Origin: Pseudomonadales bacterium
GTDB lineage: Bacteria > Pseudomonadota > Gammaproteobacteria > Pseudomonadales > Azotimanducaceae
Length of the DNA: 63,378 nucleotides
Assembly: GCA_017854255.1 (NCBI GenBank)
Contig: JAFMIA010000011.1
Location: forward strand, 1 to 63,378
Reading direction: 5' to 3'
The notes below the pieces were generated by a model that was not told the DNA's origin, searched no databases, and saw only the letters and a list, made by a program, of their open reading frames with translations. The position numbers were made by a program, and so were the translations under genes. Within the stretch, counting starts at the first letter, position 1. Every line of letters starts with the position of its first letter. Below, piece after piece: positions 54,179 through 63,247 of this stretch.

Positions 54179-57100
54179 TTACCGAATCTGCAAATGCGCT
54201 CGATCGTGCCACCACAGCTTCGGCGCTGGCCGATCACCTGTTATCTGTTCCTGTAGCGTCTGAGCATCATACAAACGCCCATTGAGCATCACGCGCTCAA
54301 GGCTTTGGGTGTTATGGATGTCCTCCAAAGGGTTTGCACTTAGAACCAGAATATCGGCCAGCTTCCCGGCGGTAAGCGACCCCAACGACGCCTGCATACC
54401 CAGATAGTGCGCGGGGTTAATCGTTGCAAGCTTTAATGCGGCAAGGGGTGTGAAGCCGCCCCGAACAAAACTCCAGAGTTCCCAGTGGGTTGCAAGGCCC
54501 TCACGCTGACCATGCGCGCCGGTATTCACAATAACCCCCTCATTGGCCAATTGAAGTGCAACGGCGGCCGCATCATCGTCTTTAAAATCCGACTCAGGCG
54601 CCATAACGCGCCGCACAGACCGAGCCTGCAATTGATCGGGCGGCACAAAGTGACTGAGCAAGGGGTGCTTCCAAACCTCGGTGGTTTGATAGTAATAATC
54701 CTCCGACGTTAAGCCACCATAGGTCACGACCAGCGTCGGGGTGTAGCCCGAATTGGACTGCCGCCAAAGCTGAACCACATCGTCATAAATCTTAAGCGTT
54801 GGGATGTTGTGCTCAATGCCTGTCGAGCCATCAACAATCAAGTTCATATCCTGGTGAAACAAGGACCCGCCTTCGGCAACCACCAACATGCCCGCTTGCC
54901 GAGCCGCTTCAATCACTTGCTGGCGCTGCTCCCGTCGAGGCTGATTATAGTTTTTGATACTGATCGCCCCTTGCGCTTTCAAGCGGTTAACGTGGGTCAG
55001 GGCATCGCTTAATGCATCGACCTTGGCAAAGCCGAGACTCTTCGCGCCGTACACCACTTCACCCGTTGAGAAAATTCTGGGCCCCAAGATGCGGCCCGCT
55101 TTTTGGTATTCTGCTGCTGCGAAAACCTGGCTGGCTTGACTTGAGGGGTTGTGAACAGTGGTGACCCCTAAGGCTAAGTGGGCGAGCAGAGACCAATTAT
55201 TTTGGGGGATGATGTCCGCCCGTCCATAGGGACCATGGGCATGCGCATCAATCATGCCCGGCATCAAGGTTTTACCCGACAGATCGACCCGCGCCGCACC
55301 CTCCGGAATCACAACCTCATCGATTGCGCCAACCTGCACAATGCGTGCGCCATCGATCAAGATGGTTCCCACAGCAATGACGCCCATGGCCTCATCCATC
55401 GTGATAATTCGAGCGCCCGTGAGGGCCACGACACCCGTCGGCTGATCGGTTTCGACTGTCTGAGACAAATCAACGGCCTCGGCGGCTGTCGCCCAAGCAA
55501 GGCCTTGGCGAACACTTCGGGTCTTGTATTGCGCGCCTATCGACCAACTGATGCGCCCGCCATCTTTTGACCAAGCTAAGTAATTGGCACCCAATTCACT
55601 GGCCTGCCCCATACTCAAGCCTTTGTAGTCGGCGCTCAGATCGAGCGCAATACCGAGGGCCGGCACCTTGGTGACATATAATTGGAAGTTCTCAATGAAG
55701 GCAAGATGCTGACCATCCGGGGATAATTGATAGCGCCTAACGAAATCGCCCTGGGCCAACTGCCGCTCATCAAATCCTTCAAAGTTTCGAGACAGCAGGA
55801 CCGTCTTCGCGTCGCTATCGGATCCCCGACCGGCAGCACTTGATTTGCGATCGGTGTAATACAGTCTTTCCTCTGGACCAAAATGCGGGTCAAAGCCTCT
55901 ATCGGATATTTTGATTTCTTTACTTTCTCTCCGATCAAAAAGGTAAATACCCGGCGCTTGCCCCCAATCTGGGTGGGTTAGGCTGCTGCCCGCATGTTTG
56001 CGATACGCAAGGTATCGATCGTCTTGGGAGATTGCAAGATCGGTGTAGTGCCCTGGCGGGAGAGGGAGTGCCTCCGCTTTGCCACCGCGCGACGCGGCCG
56101 ACCAAATGCCGCCAAGCGTCTCATCCGACCAACTTAAAAAATAAATCCGCGCGCCCGTTTGATCAAAAACGGGGGCAAAAACATGGTGATCTGCCATGTT
56201 TTTCAATAGCGGTTTCGGGGTGGATGTCCCCTTTTTAATAAAGAGTCGGCCAAGGGATTCAAAGACCACCTCGTCGTTCTTTGGCGAGGATCTTGCGAAG
56301 CGGACCATGCGCGTTTTGAAGGTTTCGTCTGAAACCGAGACCTCGACGTCTGGCGGCTCATAGACACTGCGCTGATCCTGCACTCGAAAGGCGATCGCCG
56401 TCTGCTCACCCGTTGCCAAATCAACTTTAAAAAAGCCGCCACCTGCCCAATAGATCAGTCCTTGACTATCAGGCAGCCAAGCCATGTTCGGATAGAGCCC
56501 GTAAACACCCCACGTTTCTTGCATATCCGGGTCGAGGTCATCGACCAACATGCGCTCTGCTTGGCTATCAAGATCCATGACAAAGAGCCTTGATTCCGAT
56601 CGAACGCGCTTCACATAGGCAAGATGCTGACCATCGGGTGAGGGGACCGGGCGAACGGCGCCGCCATACCCTCCTGCTACGACGTCGGTTTCACCGGTCT
56701 TTAGATCCAATTGCTTGATCTGAAACAGACCGCCGTGGCTGTCGTCGTGATAGATAAACGTGTTACCGGAGGTCGCACTTTGCGTGTAAAACAGCGTCTC
56801 ACCATCCGCTGAGAAAGCGGGCTCTCCCAACTCCTTTTGGTAGTTCTTATTCGGTCGGGCGACCAACTCAACGCCGTCACTGGGCGCAGGAAGCGTTGCG
56901 TCGTACAACCAAATTTCACCCGTTCCCAAAGAGCGAGACGTCGTAAAGTGCTTTTTGGCCGCAATGAACTGACCATTCGGATGCCACACGGGCGAGTTCA
57001 ATAAGCGGAAAGATTCCTTGGTGATTTGCTTCAGTGCCCCCGTTGCCAGCGTCATGACCCAGACATTGTCGCCACCGGCTCGATCAGAGATAAACACGAC

Positions 57101-57496
57101 TTGTTTACCATCTGGACTGAACCGAGGTTGTATATCCCAGGCCAAACCGCTGGTCAAACTGCGTGCCGCCCCGCCCGCAATATCCAGCAAGTAGAGATCC
57201 CCCAAGAGATCAAAAATCAGCGTTTGACCGTCTGGCGACACATCGATACTGAGCCAAGTCCCCTCGGTCACATCGATCTCAGCTGCCCGAGGCGGCCCTG
57301 AATAAGTTGGATTGCGCACATCCCAAGTTGGCAACGGCGCGTCTACCGCAAGCGGCGAAGGATCCGCCAACGCCGCCATCAAGCCAAAGCCTGACAAGGC
57401 CAATCCCTGAACGGCCATCTTCGCCCACCGCGGCACCCAGTAAAAAGCGCTCAATCCACCCAACGCGCCCCTCAAACCCGATTTTTGCCGTGCCAT
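54179..57496 (-). CDS. Exported beta-propeller/amidohydrolase fusion protein
   Basis: 1105 residues. A basic start and hydrophobic stretch (about 27-44) suggest export. A TolB/WD40-like PD40 propeller follows (about 60-700), with repeated SPDGQ or SPDGK turns (DVSPDGQTLIF, RFSPDGKQVVF, PSPDGQHLAYV). The C-terminal amidohydrolase (about 710-1090) has HxH in MIDAHAHG, ligands in GIEHNIPT and NTGAHGQREGLATHWELW, and ends KLADILVLSANPLED. It is probably a periplasmic peptidase- or imidazolonepropionase-like hydrolase. AGGAGG before the ATG supports the long N-terminus. Confidence 0.9.
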   Translation of the reverse strand: MARQKSGLRGALGGLSAFYWVPRWAKMAVQGLALSGFGLMAALADPSPLAVDAPLPTWDVRNPTYSGPPRAAEIDVTEGTWLSIDVSPDGQTLIFDLLGDLYLLDIAGGAARSLTSGLAWDIQPRFSPDGKQVVFISDRAGGDNVWVMTLATGALKQITKESFRLLNSPVWHPNGQFIAAKKHFTTSRSLGTGEIWLYDATLPAPSDGVELVARPNKNYQKELGEPAFSADGETLFYTQSATSGNTFIYHDDSHGGLFQIKQLDLKTGETDVVAGGYGGAVRPVPSPDGQHLAYVKRVRSESRLFVMDLDSQAERMLVDDLDPDMQETWGVYGLYPNMAWLPDSQGLIYWAGGGFFKVDLATGEQTAIAFRVQDQRSVYEPPDVEVSVSDETFKTRMVRFARSSPKNDEVVFESLGRLFIKKGTSTPKPLLKNMADHHVFAPVFDQTGARIYFLSWSDETLGGIWSAASRGGKAEALPLPPGHYTDLAISQDDRYLAYRKHAGSSLTHPDWGQAPGIYLFDRRESKEIKISDRGFDPHFGPEERLYYTDRKSSAAGRGSDSDAKTVLLSRNFEGFDERQLAQGDFVRRYQLSPDGQHLAFIENFQLYVTKVPALGIALDLSADYKGLSMGQASELGANYLAWSKDGGRISWSIGAQYKTRSVRQGLAWATAAEAVDLSQTVETDQPTGVVALTGARIITMDEAMGVIAVGTILIDGARIVQVGAIDEVVIPEGAARVDLSGKTLMPGMIDAHAHGPYGRADIIPQNNWSLLAHLALGVTTVHNPSSQASQVFAAAEYQKAGRILGPRIFSTGEVVYGAKSLGFAKVDALSDALTHVNRLKAQGAISIKNYNQPRREQRQQVIEAARQAGMLVVAEGGSLFHQDMNLIVDGSTGIEHNIPTLKIYDDVVQLWRQSNSGYTPTLVVTYGGLTSEDYYYQTTEVWKHPLLSHFVPPDQLQARSVRRVMAPESDFKDDDAAAVALQLANEGVIVNTGAHGQREGLATHWELWSFVRGGFTPLAALKLATINPAHYLGMQASLGSLTAGKLADILVLSANPLEDIHNTQSLERVMLNGRLYDAQTLQEQITGDRPAPKLWWHDRAHLQIR

Positions 57497-57638
57497 CTCG
57501 CCCCTCCTTTTTTAACCCCTCACCGTTTAACCCACAGCCCTTGCGCCTTGCCTTGAATCTTTTTAGTTTTCGGTTCTGCCTTTTTTGAAGGCCATACAGA
57601 CGCTATAGTCCTTCCACGCATCCGTTTAAAGTCGCGCT

Positions 57639-58118
57639 ATGACGCCCGCTATCCTCCTGCTGAACCAACACGGCATCACCTATGTGCTCCACGAATATGA
57701 GCACCAGGCCAGCACCAAAGACTATGGTCTGGAAGCGGTTGCCGCGCTGAATCTAAACCCCAATCAGGTCTTCAAAACATTGGTTTGCGAACTGACGCCG
57801 ATAGAACTCGCCGTCGCCGTCGTACCCGTCTCGTCCCAGCTCAACCTTAAGGCTTTTGCTCAGGCCGCCGGCGGGAAAAAAGCGCGCCTGGCCGATCCAA
57901 AACAAGTCGAGGCAGCCACAGGTTACGTCTTGGGCGGCATCAGCCCCTTAGCCCAGAAGAAACCCCTTAGAACCTTCATTGATCGCGCCAGCGACGACCA
58001 TAGCACGATTTATGTCAGCGCCGGCCGGCGTGGGCTTGAAATCGAAATCGCCCCGAAGGATTTGCTTGCCCTGACCCGCGGGCAGTTTGCGCCGATCAAA
58101 AGCGCAAGGTCAGACTAA
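57639..58118 (+). CDS. ybaK: Cys-tRNA(Pro)/Cys-tRNA(Cys) deacylase YbaK
   Basis: 159-residue single-domain trans-editing factor clearing Cys mis-attached to tRNA-Pro. Family marks: the lysine in QVFKTLVCE, LNLKAFAQAAGGKKARLAD, GYVLGGISPLAQKK and STIYVSAGRRGLEIEI. Length equals E. coli YbaK (159). Monocistronic, divergent from the amidohydrolase fusion. Confidence 0.94.
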   Translation: MTPAILLLNQHGITYVLHEYEHQASTKDYGLEAVAALNLNPNQVFKTLVCELTPIELAVAVVPVSSQLNLKAFAQAAGGKKARLADPKQVEAATGYVLGGISPLAQKKPLRTFIDRASDDHSTIYVSAGRRGLEIEIAPKDLLALTRGQFAPIKSARSD

Positions 58119-58188
58119 CCTTGCGCCCACGTTGTCGGTTGGTTGTACTTGCCTTGAATGCGCTCTCCCCAGTCAGCGTCCTATGGCC

Positions 58189-58557
58189 CTATCGACGGCC
58201 TTCTGCCTTAATTCGGAGTTTAGCGACCCAAGTAAAATGTTTTTGTAAGCGGGGATCATTCAAAAGCGTCGCCGCGGTATTCAACGATTTAGCGAGCGTC
58301 ATCTCATCAAACAAGCGGTGCACCCCGGCATGACACGGCCGACACATCATAACGCCCTGGTTCAATTCGGCTTTCGAGTAGTGCCGCTTGTAATGCGGTC
58401 TTCGATGCAGTTTCTTCGGGATCAAATGATGGAAGGTCAAGCGCCTGGACTGCCCACAACCGACGCACGTGACGTGCGCCTTAAGGTCGGTTTTGCTCGC
58501 GCTAAGAAGGCCTTCCGCCGGCAATCCAGCTTGGGTAGAGACACGCTTTTGGGGCAT
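58189..58557 (-). CDS. HNH endonuclease-family protein
   Basis: 122 residues. It has a treble-clef zinc scaffold: CVGC near residue 31, then TFHHLIPKKLHRR (the HH of the HNH catalytic motif) and CRPCHAGVHRLFDE. Such small HNH proteins are nucleases of mobile elements, of defence, or chromosomal proteins of unknown role like YajD. No phage or restriction genes lie beside it. A ribosome site (AAGGA, 10 bp upstream) is present. Confidence 0.82.
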   Translation of the reverse strand: MPQKRVSTQAGLPAEGLLSASKTDLKAHVTCVGCGQSRRLTFHHLIPKKLHRRPHYKRHYSKAELNQGVMMCRPCHAGVHRLFDEMTLAKSLNTAATLLNDPRLQKHFTWVAKLRIKAEGRR

Positions 58558-58809
58558 AACGCCGCTTTCCTTCGACAGATCTTGACCTATACGGTGATCA
58601 AAGCACGCAAGATCGCGTGAGGCCCGTCGGCATCGCCAGAAGGCTCTGCAATCTTTGAATAACCCGCGGCTTCAATAACCAGCCTGGCGGCATAGAATCA
58701 ATCCATCTGAGAGCGTTCTCCCAGCGAAATCAAAAGGCGTATCCCACCGATCATCTTGCAGCCTTGTCAGACATCCTGCATGATCCGCTCTTTTAAGCAA
58801 AGCCCAATA

Positions 58810-59403
58810 ATGCAAACTGAAAAAGCCCCACTGACCCTACCGGCCATTAATGGTCAAGTTTCAGCTGCCGTCACCGCGTGGTTTGAAATACTGCATCTCA
58901 AACAAGTTTTCAGAAAAGGCTGGCTCGAACGCGGTCTGCCACCGGCCCGGTGCGAGAGCGTGGCCGAGCACTCCTTTGGCAACGCCATGTTGTGTTTACT
59001 GCTTGCCCAACAGCAACCCGGTTTGAACGTTGAAAAAATACTGCGTATGGCCTTGATCCACGATCTCGGAGAGGTTTATGTGGGCGACCTCACCCCAACC
59101 GATGCGGTTGACCCCCAGGAAAAGTACGCGATGGAAAAGCAAGCGGTGCTCAAGATCTTAAGCGGTCTGCCCGCCGGAAAAACCCTGCTCGAAAACTGGG
59201 AGGAGTACGAGGCCCAAGTCACGCCCGAAGCCCAGTTTGTCAAACAAGTCGACCGGTTAGAGTTTGCCCTGCAGGCGGCCCAATATGAGCAAGCCGATTT
59301 GATCACCGCCGCGGACCTGCTGCAGAAAGTGGGCAGTCAACTGGCCGATGCACCGGCCCTTGCACCTTTTGCTGACCTGTTTCCTAACGCGGAACGGTCC
59401 TAA
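58810..59403 (+). CDS. HD-domain phosphohydrolase (YfbR/HDDC2-like)
   Basis: 197 residues. HD metal site: His in RCESVAEHSF, His-Asp in MALIHDLGEVYVGD, and distal Asp in KQVDRLEFALQA. The layout is that of 5'-deoxynucleotidases and HDDC2 relatives, which hydrolyse nucleoside monophosphates. Start uncertain: in-frame starts occur at 58756 (TTG), 58780 and 58810, none with a clear ribosome site; the conserved part begins after 58840. Confidence 0.85.
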   Translation: MQTEKAPLTLPAINGQVSAAVTAWFEILHLKQVFRKGWLERGLPPARCESVAEHSFGNAMLCLLLAQQQPGLNVEKILRMALIHDLGEVYVGDLTPTDAVDPQEKYAMEKQAVLKILSGLPAGKTLLENWEEYEAQVTPEAQFVKQVDRLEFALQAAQYEQADLITAADLLQKVGSQLADAPALAPFADLFPNAERS

Positions 59404-59613
59404 CCGCCCGGACCCTTCTGCGGGCTGCGCGATTGGGACCCGAAATACTGATTAAATGGCGTCAAACATCGCGCCGACTTCAAGGGCTCGATGGATCGAC
59501 AGCCGCATAATCTCCAAGCCCCAAGCCAATCCCCGGCCATTGGCTGACCCGGGCGTGGCATGATCATCAAGCCCGGATCTTGCGCAACGGGTAGCGCATT
59601 GGTTTTCGATCGC

Positions 59614-61530
59614 TCAAGTGCCTACTGCGGGCGCTTGCTGCGCCCGAAATCGAGCAAGCAATAGCGCAAGCACCATCATCCCAGCGCCCGCTGAATTGCC
59701 CAGCGCATTGGTGAGCGCAAGGCCCTGTAAATTAATATCAGGCAGCGCAATCAACAAACCGCCCAGACCCAGCAGCCAAGCCGCGATCAGTCCCGGGTCA
59801 CCGAGGCGCGGCAAGTGCCGTTGGGCGGACCAGGCAATGAGTAAGACGCCCAGCAAGGCCTCCAGGGCCGCTTGGACAATACCTTGCCAAGGACCGTGAC
59901 CAATCAGCGCAGGATTCAATACAAACAAAAACGGCACCAGATAAATCGCAACCCCGAGCCGCATCGCTTCAAATCCGGTCGCCACTGGATTGGCCCCTGA
60001 AATCGAGGCCGCAGCAAACGCGCCTAAAGCGACCGGTGGCGTTATAAAGGACAACATGCCCCAATATAAAATAAACAGATGCACCGCCATCGGCGCGAGC
60101 CCACCATCGATCAAGGCCGGCGCCAGCACAATGGCCAGAAACACGTAAGCCGCCGTGACCGTTAAGCCGATTCCCAAGATAAAACTGGTCGCCGCACCCA
60201 TTAAAATCAGTACCCCCGTGCTATCACCTGCAATGAACAACAGTTCATTGACGAGCGTGCCCGACAATCCCGTCACCGACAAAGCCCCTACAATGAGGCC
60301 TACCGCCAGCAGGATTGCCTGCAGCTCGATGAGTAACTTACCGACGGCAACAAGCCAGGCCCCCCAATCCGCAACCACCATCCGGCCCTGCCGAAACTGA
60401 TTGATCACCAAGAGCGAGGCAGTGGCCGCCCAAGGCGCCAGCGCTTCCTGTTGCAGCACCAGCAAAAACACAATGAGTAAGGCAAACGACACAATAAACA
60501 CCCAGCCCTCGCCTAGTACCGTGCGCAAGCTGGGTATCTCTGAGTCGGGCAAGCCCTCAAGACCGTGCTTGCCCGCATAAGCATCTAACTGCGCGTACAA
60601 CGCAATGAAGTACAGCAGCGAAGGTAACAGCGCCGCCAAAGCGACCTGGTAGTAGGGGATCTCCAAGAAAGTCGCCATAATAAAAGCGGTTGACCCCATG
60701 ATCGGTGGCAACAGCACCCCACCGGTTGACGCGCAAGCCTCAACGGCTGCCGCCGATTTTGCAGAAAACCCCTGCCGGCGCATCGCAGGGATGGTGAGCT
60801 GGCCGGTCGTCATGACATTCGTGATGACACTCCCGCTCATAGAGCCCATCAGGCCACTGGAAACAATGGCAACTTTGGCCGCCCCGCCCCGTACGCCGCC
60901 CAGCAGCGCAAACGCCAATCGAATAAAGAAGGCACCACCCCCGGTATGTTGCAAGGTCGCGCCAAACACTAAAAAACCAACGACCAGATTGGCAAAGGCA
61001 CGAAAGGGCAACCCGACGATGCTCTCAATACTCATCGCGTGATAGCTTGCGGTTTCCCGAAAACCGATGGCCATCCCGGAGATCATCAGCGGCATTAAAT
61101 CGGCAAAGAGGGGATACATCGAAAACACGAGCGCAATGCCAAAGAGCACCCATCCGGTCACTCGGCGAACCGCTTCTAACACCAAGAGCCAGAGGATACT
61201 GCTGGCCACAACAGCATGGCCCGGTGCCAGAAATTCCCAACCCTCATTCGCGATGGCCTCAGCATGGAGCAACAGCCAGAGCGGCGCCAAAAATGCGCCT
61301 AACCCGAAGCCCGCGTCCAAAGCCGCCCAAGGACTTCGGTAAATGAGAAACACCCCTGGCAACAATAGTGCGATCAGCGCGAAGTAATATTGGGTTTCAA
61401 GGCGAATCAAAACGCTCAATACCGGACTGCCGAATAACCGCAACTGATCAATGACCAAGAAGCAGGCAAGGCCAGCCAAAATGGCGGTCAGCACCTCTGA
61501 AAGCCGAATTCTTGGCGCAGGCACACTCAT
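59614..61530 (-). CDS. TRAP transporter, fused small and large membrane subunits (DctQM type)
   Basis: 638-residue integral membrane protein with about 16 or more helices. The N-terminal about 130 residues correspond to the DctQ-like part, and the rest to DctM: GGVRGGAAKVAIVSSGLMGSMSGS split over the central region, CASTGGVLLPPIMGSTAFIMA, and FITPPVALGAFAAASISGANP. Fused QM is typical of TAXI-type TRAP systems. It uses a sodium or proton gradient for uptake of an organic acid. The start at 61530 overlaps the TAXI stop (ATGA). Confidence 0.92.
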   Translation of the reverse strand: MSVPAPRIRLSEVLTAILAGLACFLVIDQLRLFGSPVLSVLIRLETQYYFALIALLLPGVFLIYRSPWAALDAGFGLGAFLAPLWLLLHAEAIANEGWEFLAPGHAVVASSILWLLVLEAVRRVTGWVLFGIALVFSMYPLFADLMPLMISGMAIGFRETASYHAMSIESIVGLPFRAFANLVVGFLVFGATLQHTGGGAFFIRLAFALLGGVRGGAAKVAIVSSGLMGSMSGSVITNVMTTGQLTIPAMRRQGFSAKSAAAVEACASTGGVLLPPIMGSTAFIMATFLEIPYYQVALAALLPSLLYFIALYAQLDAYAGKHGLEGLPDSEIPSLRTVLGEGWVFIVSFALLIVFLLVLQQEALAPWAATASLLVINQFRQGRMVVADWGAWLVAVGKLLIELQAILLAVGLIVGALSVTGLSGTLVNELLFIAGDSTGVLILMGAATSFILGIGLTVTAAYVFLAIVLAPALIDGGLAPMAVHLFILYWGMLSFITPPVALGAFAAASISGANPVATGFEAMRLGVAIYLVPFLFVLNPALIGHGPWQGIVQAALEALLGVLLIAWSAQRHLPRLGDPGLIAAWLLGLGGLLIALPDINLQGLALTNALGNSAGAGMMVLALLLARFRAQQAPAVGT

Positions 61531-62714
61531 TGTGACGACCAAATTGGGTCAAAGCCGGCGGCCGTCAGATACTGCGCGCGTTGTGACATCCAAGCCGCGT
61601 CCCATACCGCGCGATCCCAGGCCGCATCCCCCTGCGCAGCAATCAATGCGGTCCAAGCCTTAGCAAGCACCGCTTGCCGACGCAGCAGCGCGTCTTGATG
61701 ATCCTGCATGGGTTTCGTCCAAAGCCCCAGAGATTCAAAATAAGCAATCGCGCCAGAATGATACGGCACCAGCCATTGAAACTTTTGCCGATCCATTTGC
61801 CAGCCCATCGAACCCGGGTCCGCCCCCTTAAACTGATCAAAACCAAGATCGATGGCGCGGGTCAGGGCGTAGACCAGGTCCGCGTCCTGGGCCGCAAGGG
61901 TTGTTAAGATTGGATAGGGGTAATTGCCGCCCTCATGCGGTTTCGTATCCGTGATTCCTGCGCCTCGGGTTGCAATATTCGGCTGCAGGTAGGGCGCAAT
62001 TTGATGGGCGCGCTGCCAGCACGCAGGGTCGTCATGGGGCATGGTCAGCCACCGAATCCCTTTCGGGGAGGCTTCAAGCCGACGAGTCGGCCCAGAAACC
62101 GTCGTGGCATAGGCCGTGTCAATTTGACCGGCGATCATGGCGTTCCACATTGCGCCATAACCCGGAAACTCAACGCGCTGAACATCGGCCCAGGAGAGCC
62201 CGCCGCAGGCCAATATTGCCTCGGTCGAGACATTTAGGGCCGGAGCGCCCAAAACATACGGCACACTTTTTGATCTTAGATCCGCAATGCGTTCAATCTC
62301 GGAATTCGCAGCCACCGCAATCCCCTGATTGGACAGGCCCAACGACATCATCACCAGCCGAACGGGAATCGGGCCCCAACGAGGGCTCGTGAACTGAAAA
62401 ACGCCTTCTTGGGCAAAGTAGGTCGACACACCATTGGCTGAAAACTGCACCCGATTGACCATGAGCGGTAACAGCCGGGAAACATCATTTTTACCGGGAA
62501 TCACTCTTAACGTGACGCGATGCTCATCTTTGAGCATTTTGGCAATTCCGACGGCCTGGTTGTAGCCGGTCGTGCCCAGGTTATAAGCACTCCAAGCCAT
62601 CGCGCGTGGCAGCTTTGGCTCAGCGCTCTGAGCATTGGCGCTCAGGCAAACAACCAGCGCAAACCCCACGCGTCGCAGACTAAAATTCAAGATATTGATT
62701 AAGTGGGTCGACAT
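61527..62714 (-). CDS. TAXI-family TRAP transporter solute-binding protein
   Basis: About 395 residues with a signal peptide ending near SANAQSAE. The TAXI-type body contains AYNLGTTGYNQAVGIAKML, the LRSKSVPYVLGAPAL region and an AYATTVSGPTRRLEASPKGIR-like segment (split at residue 200 onward). It captures the substrate in the periplasm for the fused TRAP permease. An ATG two codons earlier (62720) is equally possible. It is divergent from the selenoprotein gene. Confidence 0.9.
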   Translation of the reverse strand: MSTHLINILNFSLRRVGFALVVCLSANAQSAEPKLPRAMAWSAYNLGTTGYNQAVGIAKMLKDEHRVTLRVIPGKNDVSRLLPLMVNRVQFSANGVSTYFAQEGVFQFTSPRWGPIPVRLVMMSLGLSNQGIAVAANSEIERIADLRSKSVPYVLGAPALNVSTEAILACGGLSWADVQRVEFPGYGAMWNAMIAGQIDTAYATTVSGPTRRLEASPKGIRWLTMPHDDPACWQRAHQIAPYLQPNIATRGAGITDTKPHEGGNYPYPILTTLAAQDADLVYALTRAIDLGFDQFKGADPGSMGWQMDRQKFQWLVPYHSGAIAYFESLGLWTKPMQDHQDALLRRQAVLAKAWTALIAAQGDAAWDRAVWDAAWMSQRAQYLTAAGFDPIWSSQ

Positions 62715-62793
62715 GGTCATATCATCTTTTAAAGCTGTGGTTGTCGTGAAATGAAAAAGCGTCCGCCCGATCTATTCCACCTAAGGTGCGCTC

Positions 62794-62810
62794 GAATACT
62801 ACCAGTATTC
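62794..62810. promoter_or_regulatory. Perfect inverted repeat between TAXI and selenoprotein genes
   Basis: GAATACT-ACC-AGTATTC: 7-bp perfect arms around a 3-bp spacer, lying 42-58 bp before the selenoprotein ATG in the 131-137 bp divergent interval. This is the size and symmetry of a dimeric repressor or activator site. No regulator gene is nearby. Confidence 0.5.
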
Positions 62811-62851
62811 TGCTAACATACGGGCAACCACTCATGACAAGGGAGCACATC

Positions 62852-63193
62852 ATGGCCAAAGGCGTTGCTTGGTATTATTTAAGAAAGGGCTGAACCACTT
62901 GCGTCAAAGCATCCAAGTTTTTGGAAGCCCGTTCAATCGACATTAAAGAAACCGTACTCGCGAGCAAGAAATTGAGTGCAGCCGACTGCCCTGGCATTAC
63001 CGAGGCAGCCTCAACGCTGGTTGCCATGAAAGGTAAAAAAGTGGAATCCTTCGATCTTAAAAAGGGCCTGAGTGATGAGGCCAAGGCTGCCATGCTCGGC
63101 CCAACCGGCAACCTTCGAGCCCCAACCCTGAAAGTCGGCAAGACGGTCTTGGTCGGGTTTAACGACGCGGTGTTTGCAGAACATTTTAATTAA
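62852..63193 (+). CDS. ArsC-family selenoprotein with U-x-x-C active site (in-frame TGA = Sec)
   Basis: 113-residue thioredoxin-fold protein if TGA 62891-62893 is read as selenocysteine. ATG 62852 has GGGAG 6 bp upstream. Translation is MAKGVAWYYLRKG, Sec14, TTC (Cys17), then VKASKFLEARSID, which is the ArsC/Spx-type layout (CxxC, KA, FLE). The end GNLRAPTLKVGKT and VLVGFNDAVF is the ArsC-family C-terminus. After the TGA the frame is open to TAA 63193. Without recoding a finder would start at 62921 and lose the active site. A hairpin fitting a bacterial SECIS follows the TGA. The likely role is thiol redox chemistry or detoxification; arsenate as substrate is not shown. Confidence 0.88.
62891..62928 (+). 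promoter_or_regulatory. Putative bacterial SECIS element with Sec codon
   Basis: After the TGA (62891-62893) the mRNA can form GC-A-TCCAA (62909-62916), loop GTTT (62917-62920) and TTGGA-A-GC (62921-62928). That is five perfect pairs, one A-A mismatch and two further pairs. The loop begins with G and lies 24 nt after the TGA, within the range known for bacterial SECIS (about 16-37 nt, G in the first loop positions). SelB binding is inferred. Confidence 0.65.
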
Positions 63194-63217
63194 AGCTGAC
63201 TTTAGCTGAAAAAGCCG

Positions 63218-63247
63218 TTGGACCTCAGGGCGTGCCCCGAGGTCCAA
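63218..63247. terminator. Strong hairpin after the selenoprotein gene
   Basis: Arms TTGGACCTC and GAGGTCCAA (9 bp), one mismatch, then GGG/CCC around CGTG. It lies 25 bp after the stop. On the plus strand there is no U-tract; on the minus strand it is followed by CGGCTTTTT, so it could also end a minus-strand gene entering from the right. Confidence 0.6.

Noticed and set aside
53932-54256. Short frames on both strands in the interval after the 21-bp repeat
   Set aside because: No ribosome site, no recognisable protein, overlapping frames on both strands; typical of GC-rich non-coding DNA.
59458-59616. Same-frame open stretch of about 52 codons after the TGA stop of the TRAP permease gene, which might suggest TGA read-through
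   Set aside because: No family TRAP protein extends there, there is no SECIS-like hairpin or cysteine-equivalent position, and the permease already has full length.
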